From: Podospora comata
Lineage: Eukaryota; Ascomycota; Sordariomycetes; Sordariales; Podosporaceae
NCBI GenBank assembly: GCA_017354895.1
Contig: CP071495.1
Coordinates: 2,339,001 to 2,403,000, forward strand
Length of the DNA: 64,000 bases
Direction of reading: 5' to 3'
Positions 46,001-55,468 of this stretch are shown piece after piece. Numbering within the stretch: the stretch's first letter is position 1; each line of letters begins with the position of its first letter. Below the pieces are notes generated by a model, which was not told where the DNA came from, ran no database searches, and worked only from the letters and a program-made list of their open reading frames with translations. Both the position numbers and the translations under genes were made by a program.

Positions 46001-46626
46001 GACACAAGTTAGCTCAATTTGTCACTGCCTGGTAGCTGTAGGGGAGGGGGAGGGGTACAGGGCAACCAAGCAGGTTTTGGAGTTCGTAAGGCACGCGCGC
46101 GGCTATCTTGGCTTCCAGGGCGGCGGAGATGTCTCCTGTTGCCCTAGAATGATACTCCTGAGCAAACTCGGAGCCCGGGGAGGTCAAGAGGAGGATAAGC
46201 TAGGGCGCGCGGTGTGTAAGAGAAAGCTCGGTACAAAGGTATTTAGGACAGGTTGCCACAAGTGCTGGAAATGTATATATAGCAAGAACGCATGGTGGCA
46301 CCTACTTCTCGGCCAAGCTGAAGAGTTTTGTCTCCATGCTCCCGGAGAGTATCAAGACACTTGAAAATATGAGGGAAAACCTGCTTCTTCAGGCACCTAT
46401 TCAGCGCATCTTCTCGGTCGGTTTGTTCTCGTTCCAGGCGTGGTCGTTTGGCGGGGGGCTCGCCGTTGGAGGGCGCCAGCCCGTTGCTCGGCGTCGCATT
46501 ATTTGGAGAGATACCTGGCCTAAAAGAAGTTGTTAACAGTAAACCACTTCGACCAGGCACTGGAAGTGCAGTGCTCTGGAATGGGAAGCGTGTGGGAGAA
46601 GTGGTCGCTGTCACTGTCGAGCTCAT
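43077..46626 (-). CDS. large WD40 protein, candidate DDB1-CUL4-associated factor (DIM-9-like?)
   Basis: About 1080 residues from at least two exons: 46626-46306 and 45995-43077, joined GRE|NSQNTSLEAS in frame across a 310-nt intron. The ATG at 46626 is the best in-frame start I see, but an upstream exon is possible. N-terminal features are a Myc-type nuclear signal PPAKRPRLERE, a Pro-rich segment, and AIVIDDDSGDE, a textbook SUMO-interacting motif. From about 44990 down, WD40 blades appear (GDIITIVWISDDGFICG, YTSGFDCCVKVW, NVFEVLWHPNQASFIAA). One ends SDGVVKVWDIRSFD (43821-43832), an exact WDxR motif of DDB1-binding receptors. The C-terminus is very acidic. Size, WDxR and location suggest Neurospora DIM-9/DCAF26, needed for heterochromatin formation, but that is recollection and unverified; another WD40 protein is possible. 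Confidence 0.75.
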
Positions 46627-46849
46627 GGAACCTCGAGTAGCGGTGGAAGACGCGTTGAGAAGCGCGTATCCCAAAAACCCCCAAAAATCGTAAAAAAGTC
46701 GATTAAAAGTACAGACCCATCTAGAATCATACAAAATAATAAACCGGTAGAAATACAAACTTGAAAAAAGGAAAATACATACCAATTCATGTTGCCTGCT
46801 TTGCCTGTTTGTTGGTTGTTGTTTTAGGCCCGTTACAGAAGCCTGTTAA
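46627..46849 (-). promoter_or_regulatory. 5' region of the WD40 gene
   Basis: Contains an upstream ATG at 46793 followed after two codons by GTATGT, so a tiny first exon is possible. I could not join it to the rest in frame with confidence. Confidence 0.3.
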
Positions 46850-47120
46850 GTAACAACTGCCAAGAAATAACTTGCTAAATAGATATTACTAGAATTACGT
46901 AATAAAATTGAATTAAATAAATTTATTTAATCTTTTACTTTACAATTACTGCTATTTTCTACTAATATCTTAAGTTCAATCTATAATTCAAAGTATTATA
47001 GTTATCAGGTAAAAGTTAATTTTTTATATGATCATTAGCGTAAAACATCATCATTATAATTCCTTTACAAAATATATGTCTCGAATCATAAAGGTGTGAC
47101 GAATCTCTATCCAAAACTTC
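46850..47120. other. AT-rich island (about 21% GC)
   Basis: Four consecutive 60-bp lines from 46861 to 47100 contain 11, 11, 13 and 16 G+C (51 of 240, 21%). The flanking genes are near or above 50%. The block is rich in TA and AA/TT steps and has no open frame. Such islands in Sordariales are usually decayed repeats that went through repeat-induced point mutation; the original element cannot be recognised here. Confidence 0.6.
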
Positions 47121-47284
47121 TGACAAAGATATTAGTTAAAGGCACTTCTGAATAATCTTGGCTCAGTACAGCTAAACAGTGTACAACATTTACAACAGTC
47201 TAGATACCAACGATTGTGACTTGTATTGCATATTGCGGAACTATTTATCTACACCAGCCAGTTCCTCCGTATATATAGACCTAG

Positions 47285-47455
47285 AGACCGTGGACCGTTG
47301 ACTTCCAGACGGTCCTCGGTCCTCTCCTTATTGGCCGATACTGGACCGTGGGCCGTGAGCCCCGCCGCGGTCCCCGGTCCCAATCCCATTGGTTCATCCT
47401 GTCCACCTGGACCGTGAGCCCCGCTCAATCGCCCGGTCCAGTCCTGATTGGTTCC
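47285..47455 (+). repeat. three-unit GGACC...GGTCC...ATTGG repeat
   Basis: Three diverged units of 51-66 bp. Each starts TGGACCGT (47291, 47342, 47408), contains GGTCC once or twice in the middle, and ends with ATTGG (47330, 47388, 47447), the inverted CCAAT box. The ATTGG boxes are spaced 58 and 59 bp apart. Confidence 0.65.
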
Positions 47456-48480
47456 TTGCGTCCCCACCGTCTCCCAAAACCGTGACAGAGGCTCTCTGTA
47501 TTAATTCTGCATCAAAACATGTCTTTCTACATCTTTCCGATACGGTATATCATACTCAAGCTGCGAAAAGCCGGCTTTTTGCTCCTAGTAGAAGTGCAGC
47601 ATGAAGCATGGTACTGAACGGGATGGTGCTGAACAGCCGATTTCCAGCGCTCTAGCTCTGAGAGTGTTTCTAGCTACATGTCAGGCATAAAAGATAAAAA
47701 GCCCAGCGAGGCTTTCCGGAAGAAAGCTTTATCTTACGCTGCTTAAATAAGAACAGTGCCTGGAATCCCACACACTTATACCTACTCCTATACAGTGTCT
47801 TTGTCTTTTTCTTCCTTTTCATGCAGCTTTATATTTTCAAAACCCATCAGATGATCGGGATACGCATCTGACACTGGCCAGAAAGAGGTAGCTTGTATTA
47901 CACAACCTTCGGCAACCTTCTACCAATGTGCAACACTGATGCGCCGCTCCAAGTCATGTGACAGCGCGTCAGCTACTTAACACCCTAGCTTTAAGCACTG
48001 AAAGCTTGATAAGGGCGTGTACAAAATAATCAAACAGCAGCATAATACAAGATTAGGTATGCAATCCTCTTACTGATGACAATGTGTGTAACTATAACTT
48101 ACAAACTAATTCTTCAAGTCTATGCATGATGGTTCTGTAACTTTCTCATTTGTAAAACTCCCCTCAAGGATCCCTCAAGGAACCCACAATACGGATAGAG
48201 GCTCTGATGATATAAATACACCATTGCCTCGAGTCAAAGTCCGCCGACCATTGATGCATTATAGTTGGCAATGCGCCTTACAATTATAGTGTGTAGATTG
48301 TGTATCTAAGTGGGGAACTTACCATCCAAAAATCTGATTAGTTTTTCTCCTGTCACAGTCGGTGGTTCTTGTCCGTTTCTCTTCCCCTACTTGTTTCCAT
48401 TCTTCTCTCTTCTTTCTTCCGTATCGTGTTTTTCGCAGACAGTTATTACCTATTCACCGGACCAACAACCTTGATTCGCG
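47456..48480. other. intergenic upstream of the F-box gene
   Basis: About 1 kb without a supported gene. It holds an imperfect inverted repeat at 47691-47735 (arms AAGATAAAAAGC / GCTTTATCTT) and AT-richer sequence. The last 150 bp are T/C-rich and fit a promoter and leader for the downstream F-box gene. Confidence 0.35.
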
Positions 48481-48541
48481 ATGTCTGCTCGTTGTGCCCC
48501 CCCCCCCCTAGAGTATTTGAGCGTGCAGGCTAACGAAGAGA

Positions 48542-50319
48542 GTGCGGAGCTGTTTGCCTACCAACGATCTAGTCAAAAACCCCCATTGGAAACACAACCG
48601 CGAGAATTACCATGATCGTTGGTCTGTTCCTTCCCTTCTCGAGAACCGAACAGCGCCAAACGACCATGCCAAAATCCACAAGAATCGAAGGCATACAGAA
48701 TGCGTCACAAAACCTGGAGGCGTGGGGTTCGTCAATGCTAGGTTGCAAAGCTACCTGGAGAACCCCTTCTACATGCTCCCTGACACTGTGATCTTCAGAA
48801 TCATGAAGTTGTTAGACATAGTCAGCCTTGAGTGTCTTCGCCAGGCCGGTCGGTTATTTCTTCAATTATTCGAGAAATGCGACTTTTTACCAGCGAATTA
48901 CATATCGGTGAATTATCCATGGGCCAGATTTCGCCGATATCTCACATCTCAACAACGGACTACTCTCACGTTCTTGTTAGCGAGAGACTTATACTGTACT
49001 GATTGCTATGCCACGAAGCTCGCCAGGAATTGGGCCCAGAGAGTTCACTATTTGACCAAGGTGTACTTGCACTGCTCGGACTGCAAGCTCGACCACCCAG
49101 TATGCCTGTTCTTCCCATCTGAGCGCTCCAAGGGCAGGGACAGCCGTCTCTGTGTTGGGCATACGGGTTTTATCCGATTGTGCTCGCACACGGTTTTCCG
49201 ATGGTCTGATGTCCAAAGGGTGTCGTCTACCAGGTTTTCATGGGAAAGGCTCAAGTGCAAGGGGGTGGATGACGAGACGGTGGTAATGTGTCGCGGCAAA
49301 GACTACATGCAATCATGCCAACAGCAACCAAATGGATGGTCGTTTCCGTTTTTGTGTTTTGGAAAAAGTTGGCAGGAAGGTACATTTCCTCTGCACCCCC
49401 GTGTACCCATACGCAAGAGGCAAGGCATATCCAATCACGCAAGGACCGAGATACGCCAGAAGCTTATACTGTACATATCTTGGATGACACACGTCGACCT
49501 GAGCCCCAATAATCACAGCCTCACGCCCGAAATGTTGGACGAGAACCTTGCTAAACTCCGAGAGCGGCAAGCAGGTTTTACGTGTCCTGAGGCAGAGCCT
49601 GGACGACTCATCGAGACGATGCTCTTTGACCTCAACCGTTGCGATTGCCTGCATTACACACAATTAGATGGGCTTGGTGGAACATGGCATCCTGCTCAGA
49701 CACCGCTGCAGACAACTCTTCGGTCACTAGCTAAAAGCTGTTTGTTTGGGAAACATTGCCAACGCCTTGGCCCGCTGACAAAAGCCCAAGTACAACAGCA
49801 CTGTCAGAACAAACCGACCCGAGGACAAAGGTAAGCATGCAGAAAAGACTTTGTCAAACAAGCGCACGTCATGACCGTGGGTATATCGAAACCCGGCACC
49901 GAGGATACAGCTCCGTTCTGCATGAATCGAACAATAGCTCTACCATGGTAGGTCCTAGCATGATATTTGACCTAGAAATTCCACAATGCCTAGATTGTTA
50001 ATCGGTACCTAATATTGATATTATCAGCCGTGGTGGCGGGCTGTGTCTACAGATCAACTTTACACGAATCGTGGACCTTGCATCGGGACCAGATGACAGC
50101 GTCGCTAAGATGAACAGGACTTGGTTTCAGGCCCTTGACCCCCAGTCTTTTTGGGACGATGTCGAGAAGGGTGATGATGGGCAGAATCAGGATTATGATG
50201 ATGACAGTGACACCCAAAACTACGCGGACGGGTATGACGATGGGTATGGGGTGTATTGGGGTAAGAAGACAATGTCAATGCCACTGCCTCTCAGTTTGAT
50301 GTTTGAGAGATACGTTTAA
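48542..50319 (+). CDS. F-box protein of a filamentous-ascomycete family
   Basis: Exons about 48542-49830 and 50028-50319. The junction (GTAAGC...TTATCAG) gives GQ-S-RGGGLCLQINFTRIVDL in frame, giving up to 526 residues. The F-box is at NPFYMLPDTVIFRIMKLLDI, then VSLECLRQAGRLFLQLF, the Skp1-binding module of SCF ubiquitin ligases. Behind it is a Cys/His pattern (CTDCYA, HCSDCKLDHPVCLF, CVGHTGFIRLCSH) shared by many lineage-expanded F-box proteins of Podospora and Chaetomium relatives. The C-terminus has DLASGPDD...WFQALDPQSF and an Asp-rich tail. The 5' end is unclear: 48542 is not an ATG. The first in-frame ATG (48773) lies inside the F-box. A different frame opens with ATG at 48481 across a C12 run, so a missed intron or sequence error is possible. 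Substrate unknown. Confidence 0.72.
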
Positions 50320-51095
50320 ACCGCTTTATAACCAAAATGCACATAAAAGTACGTCTTGTATAAAGGGGGTGACAGACGGGGGATGGGGAGAGGAGGTGGT
50401 AACAGAAAGGACTGTCTAAGCTTGGTAATGGTTTCCATGGCAACGCAAAGGGGCTATCGTGCAGGGACTCAATAAAGGGTTAGGGCTGTGCGCGAAGTAC
50501 AGAAATTCCCATTATGGCTGTTCTGAGTGCTGAACCATTTCCCGGATGCTTTAAAGAAAAGTTGGATATCTTGGAAGATAGGAAGTAAATAGTGTGGTCT
50601 ATAGCCAGTACATTCCTTCTACTAGCTGTTACTGAAAAGGTCAGCCCGTTGCCAGTGTCGATACCTCATGTATTACGCTTGCTAGTTTGCTTCTTTCCTC
50701 AGGCGCCTGCTTCCTGCCCTGGATTATCAGCGGCAACGCAACGGCTTGTCTTCTAGCCCATGTGCAGGCAATGTTCTCCGGCTTTACTTCACTGTCGCGC
50801 CTCCACTTACTATCCCCCTAGTAGAATTGAAGAAGGAACCTTGGCGGTGCCTGCCATATAAGACTTGACCAGCACTACAGGCAAACCTGAAAGATTCTGC
50901 GCCTTTCTCCCGCCTTCCATTCGAAGCACTAGGTATCCAGCACAAAGCCCAATAGCCTGATTCTATCGACGTTTAGCCCCCTGTCAACAGCGGGTTCTTG
51001 GGTTTATGCTGAAAACAAATCCAAAATAAAGCCCATTCATGTCACTTAACCTAGTAAAAAGATAGTCAACAGGCCTTCACCAACTCCCTCAGCAC
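50320..51095. other. intergenic after the F-box gene
   Basis: About 780 bp, no gene supported and no repeat recognised. Confidence 0.35.
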
Positions 51096-51239
51096 CTATC
51101 CCACCGCCTCCTCACCATCCTCTCCGCTGTCATCTCCATCACTTTCCTCACCATCTCCTTCACCATTTCCTTCACTCATATCACCCCTACACTCCATCTT
51201 CATCCCGGCCTCAGTGGTGGGTACGGTCTGGTCGGCCAT
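51096..51239 (-). CDS. possible acidic microprotein
   Basis: A 47-residue frame, MADQTVPTTEAGMKMECRG followed by a Glu/Asp/Gly/Ser tail. The start context CATCACAATGGCC is excellent for a fungal gene. Upstream on the same strand, GCTAATATTACCTCTATCAG (51310-51329) looks like an intron branch point and acceptor, so the leader may be spliced. No homologue is recognised and the tail is low-complexity, so it may equally be chance. Confidence 0.3.
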   Translation of the reverse strand: MADQTVPTTEAGMKMECRGDMSEGNGEGDGEESDGDDSGEDGEEAVG

Positions 51240-53973
51240 TGTGATGGTGGTGTGGTTGGTCTTGGTGTAGTGCTCGGATTTGTGGCAATGGCGGGAAAGA
51301 TGGGTGCTGATAGAGGTAATATTAGCTAACGGTTTTAGTGACAGTGATAGATAAAAAGTCTCTCTACCAAAAGTCATCCCTTCCTCGTCCTCCCCCCCCT
51401 CCCTCACACTGGTACCAACGGAATTGCATCCTCTTCCATCCCCGAGTTATCCCAGTTACCCCCCATTCTCTTCCTCGCTACCTCTCTCTCCGCGCAGTCT
51501 CATCTGGTTTCAGACTTTGGTGCCCATGTACCACCATCACCGACCCAGCCCGTCGACCACCTCGGAAATGTTACCAATACTCTTGTGAATCCCTGTGACG
51601 GCTGCTAGCGACTGGGAAAACCCAAGACTGAAATGCGGCGAGGTCAAAGAGGGGGGTCATCGTAGGACAGGGGTTGGCGGTAGTGACTATAAAAGAAATG
51701 CATGGAGCAGGAGCCGAAGGCGAAGCCGGGAAAGAAAACAACGGAGCCTGGCACAATAAAGAGAACGCGAGAGCTGTCGCAATTCAGCTTTGCTGAGCTG
51801 TTTGCGCACTCTATTGTTTTCGTCCTTCAAGATTTCATCTTTTTGGGAGGGGAAAGGATTCTGCCACATGCTTGCCCTGTTCGAGTTATTGGCGGGAAAG
51901 GGCGACTTCTTAGGCTCGGCATAGAGTTCCTGTTCTGATCAAAACAGACGCGCTTGCTTCTTACTGCCTCCCTACTTTCCCACATACCTGCCCATGCTGC
52001 TTCTTACCTTAGCTTATTGGCAAACAGCAATGCAAAGAATCCGCCTGTGGTGGTTAGTGTGTTTATTGTAGCAGACAATGCTGGTATGACTGCACCGGAG
52101 GCATGCTCATAGGCTGGTGGAGGACAACTGTTGGAGAGGGCGCTGCGGTCTGGCGGCAACGAGTCATGGGCCAGAGAAGGAACAGCAATGTGGCCTACAC
52201 ATAATCAAGGGATGAGGAATGAGGATAGTCAAGAGCCTTAACGAATAGTCGAAATGCTTAAGGGATGAATTAAGACCTTGAATGAACTTGATAGCCGTCA
52301 AAAGGTACTGGAGTAGCCTTCTCTAACTAATATTGCAAAAGTGTTAGAAAGGGTAGATGAGATATGAATTTAATTATGCCTTATAGGTATGGATCCATTG
52401 TGCAATACGACTGTCTATCGAGGACGCCGAGGCCAGAGAATCAGTATCACTGAGCGGAGTCGCGTTAGAATCCGGTGTTGTTGGTATGATGATGAGACAG
52501 ACAGAAGAGGAGGTGCTGTAACTATCTCGCTGCTAATGGATATTGGCTCTTACTCAAGGATGAGCAAACACCGTGGGATGAGAAACACTCGGGCCCATTC
52601 AGTCTATCACGAGACCTTCAGATCGGAAGAACATAAGGAATCATGCATGGCCAAGACCATATGATTACCTAACATTGATCCCCGTCAGGGTCTCATGATC
52701 CATTAGATTTAGTGTCGTCACTCTGACTGGATTAGATCGCCGAGATTTTTGCAGAGCATGTGAATTGCATGATTTGTGAAGGAGGGTAACAGCAATGCTG
52801 ATGCTGTCCAATAATCGGTCTTCGGAGTTATGACGAAGCAACGCTATCGTCCTGTTTGCCCGTGAGGTAGAGGCTCTGTCGGTTGTGGACAATCACCTCA
52901 TCTCCAAGGGTGTTAATTTTTAGGCACCACGACATGAGGAATTACCTGTGGGTGTGTGTTGTCTGGACGGGCTGCAACAGGCACCGCTGGTAGGCGGCGG
53001 CATCTGAAACTGTCAATGACGTTGATAATTCAGCCATGCCCAGTGAGCCCCCAGCAGGGAGGGAAATCAACGACGTCGTTGACTTGCCCCGCTTTTTTCC
53101 CAACCTTGGGGGCTTGACTTGTCACCAGCCACAGCACGGTCTAGATCGAAACCTTTGAAAAACTCATACCGTCACTGGGAAATATCACGATACTGGTAAT
53201 GCCGACGTTTCTGGTGGACAACTTGCAGACTGATCGAGGATCCAAAGCTCATCGGCAGTCGGTAGTGGTGGATCGCTTGCTAAAAGTGTGTGGGTCATGC
53301 TAACGTATGCCAAGAGCTGTCAGGTGGGGCTCTTTATTTGGACGGTCCTTTAGACGACAACGACTGGGCGAGGCTGAACAGCACCAATCAACAAACCGTT
53401 GCGCCCACCATTGGAGGTGCTCTGGAGGGGAGGGGCCAATGTGTAAGAAGATGTATAGTCGGGAAGGGTTACGATAATGAGGTGATGAGTTGATGGACGG
53501 ACCGGAATGCGACAGCGTTGACAGTTGGATGACTACCAATGGCCACGGTGAAGTGGTATCAGACGACAAATGCAGCAACTGAGATGCAGCCGGACCTATT
53601 GCACCGGAGATGCTGAGTTTTCGTGACTGGGCTGCTTATTAACACAAGTATCGTTGTCGGGGTTCTCGGAGGAGGGGCCGCAGTTCGAGAAATTTCTCGC
53701 TTTGGGCGCCTGGGCTCTGCTGTGCCTTGCTTTGGTCCCCTTGAGCTGCCGCTTTCCGTCGCCTTGACTTGTCCGGATCAGTCCAAGGTCCAAGACATCA
53801 TCGACTTGTCCCCTGCGAAGAAATTGGTATAAGTTGTTCTCCCTCCCTTCGATTTCAGGGTACTACACCAGTCAATATCTCACGACCATTCCAAACGACT
53901 TGGGTATCTCTCGAATACCACAACAACATCATAACCCACCCCTTACCCACGAGGCAACAGACACCAAGTCAAC
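51240..53973. other. gene-poor interval upstream of the opsin-related gene
   Basis: About 2.7 kb. It has a small inverted-orientation group of the 21-bp repeat at 52195-52340. No frame has domain or splice support. The last ~200 bp (C/A-rich, CACAACAACATC) are the leader of the opsin-related gene. Confidence 0.35.
52195..52340 (-). repeat. minus-strand group of the 21-bp repeat
   Basis: Read on the minus strand the segment contains ACTATTCGTTAAGGCTCTTG followed by ACTATCCTCATTCC, and earlier TTCATCCCTTAAGCATTTCG. These match the 20-21 bp units and consensus of the 42.3-kb array, in the opposite orientation and strongly decayed. Confidence 0.5.
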
Positions 53974-54849
53974 ATGTCCCAGATTGTCCCACGCAACGAC
54001 GCCTGGCGCACGCACCCGCCTCCGGGAAGCAACCAATACCTCAGCGACAATGGCTCCAACTGGCTCTTTGCCGTCGCCGCCCTCTTCGGTGTCACCACAT
54101 TGGGCCTTTTCGCCCACAAGTTCAAGGCCCGCAACGGTGAACGCTTCTTCCACTACCTCTTCATCATCGCCGCCTTTGTCGGTCTCATCACCTACTATGC
54201 CCAGGCCTGCGATCTCGGCTGGGATGTGATCGCGCAGGCGAACCAGATCAACCGAAGCGGTCTCACCCGTCAAATCTTCTGGCCCAAGTATGTCTTCTGG
54301 GTTGTCGCCTTCCCCGCCGTCGTTATCGCTCTTGGTGTCCTCTCCGGTGTCTCCTGGGCCACCATCCTCTTTAACGTCTTCCTCACCTGGATCTGGCAGC
54401 TCAGCTACCTCGCCGCCGCCTACACTCCATCCAACTACAAGTGGGGCTTCTTCGCTTGGGGTCTCCTCGCTCATCTCTTCCTCCTCTACTCTACTTTGAT
54501 CCACAGCCGCAGGAACGCCACCCATGTTGGCATCCGCAGCGACTACACCAAGCTTACCGGCTATGCCAACTTCCTCTGGCTCATCTATCCCATTGCCTGG
54601 GGTCTGTCTGATGGCGGTAATGTCATTGGTGTTACTGCCAGCTTCATCTGGTTCGGTATCCTCGACTTGCTCCTCATCATCGGCTTCGCTGCTTTCACCA
54701 TTGTCCTCTCCAGACGGTGGGATTATGGCAGACTCAACATTGCCTTCACCCAGTATGGCCGTGTCCCTGTTCACGCTGGCAGCTTCCCCGAGAAGAACTC
54801 TCCCCATGCCAACGCTGCCGTTGCCCCCAGCACCCGCGCTGCTGTTTAA
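53974..54849 (+). CDS. opsin-related heptahelical protein (ORP/YRO2/HSP30 group)
   Basis: A 291-residue single-exon protein with seven hydrophobic helices and microbial-rhodopsin architecture: NWLFAVAALFGVTTLGLFAH (helix A), FFHYLFIIAAFVGLITYYAQ (B), WPKYVFWVVAFPAVVIAL (C), through helix G IWFGILDLLLIIGFAAF. The Schiff-base lysine expected four residues after the helix G aspartate is replaced by Ile (DLLLIIG where DxxxK is expected). In helix C the residues matching bacteriorhodopsin Asp85 and Asp96 are Phe and Ala. It therefore should not bind retinal covalently or pump protons. This places it with N. crassa ORP-1 and yeast Yro2/Mrh1/Hsp30, plasma-membrane stress-associated proteins, Hsp30 being reported to restrain PMA1. 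The PMA1 gene lies about 22 kb away in this window. The assignment is firm; the function is only known loosely. Confidence 0.92.
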   Translation: MSQIVPRNDAWRTHPPPGSNQYLSDNGSNWLFAVAALFGVTTLGLFAHKFKARNGERFFHYLFIIAAFVGLITYYAQACDLGWDVIAQANQINRSGLTRQIFWPKYVFWVVAFPAVVIALGVLSGVSWATILFNVFLTWIWQLSYLAAAYTPSNYKWGFFAWGLLAHLFLLYSTLIHSRRNATHVGIRSDYTKLTGYANFLWLIYPIAWGLSDGGNVIGVTASFIWFGILDLLLIIGFAAFTIVLSRRWDYGRLNIAFTQYGRVPVHAGSFPEKNSPHANAAVAPSTRAAV

Positions 54850-55468
54850 GTGATTGATGAATAGCAATGCATCATCAATGATGCTTGTTGGAGTGGTCAC
54901 CGTCTCAACTTGAAGCGGAGGAAGGAATAGGTGACGGAAGCCACTCATTTACCCAAAGTTTACGTCTGTTGTTATCAATTCATGGGACAGGTCTGCATTT
55001 CAGAGATACCCAAAGTCACTCGCTAGTTGCGTTGGTCATGTAGGATAGAGTTGGATTGGCTTGGATTGGAGGAGGCGGTAATAATGTCTAATATACGGCA
55101 GACGTCATGGTATAATCAATGAACTATTTTGATGAACTATTTTGAGTCAAATGTCTTGAAACCAAGATCTCGTGTGGTGATCTCTACCTTATGTGAGCAA
55201 TGTTCAAGACTCACGACGATGATGACGGTTTTCTGGGCGAATGCCTTCTAAAACCACTCCGTGTAAGTCCCAAAAAGGAAGGAGCTATGACCACCACCCA
55301 CCCATGCACCCACTTTTGCGCAACCGCCAAGCCCGGAACACCCACAAGCTCCAAGCTCGCCTTGGTTGCGCAGCCGTTCAATTGGGATTCTTTTTTGAGA
55401 AGTGCATCATCAGACGATCTTCCACCCCTACCAACACCCACGGTCACCACCATTCGGTCACACCAAAC
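54850..55468. other. 3' UTR of opsin-related gene and COX11 promoter
   Basis: About 620 bp between tandem genes. The frame leading into COX11 is open upstream of its ATG but has no presequence-like character, so I keep the ATG at 55469. Nothing else was seen. Confidence 0.4.

Noticed and set aside
46850-47120. AT-rich island as a centromere or replication origin
   Set aside because: At about 270 bp it is too short for a filamentous-fungal centromere, and no origin motif can be recognised; a decayed repeat is simpler.
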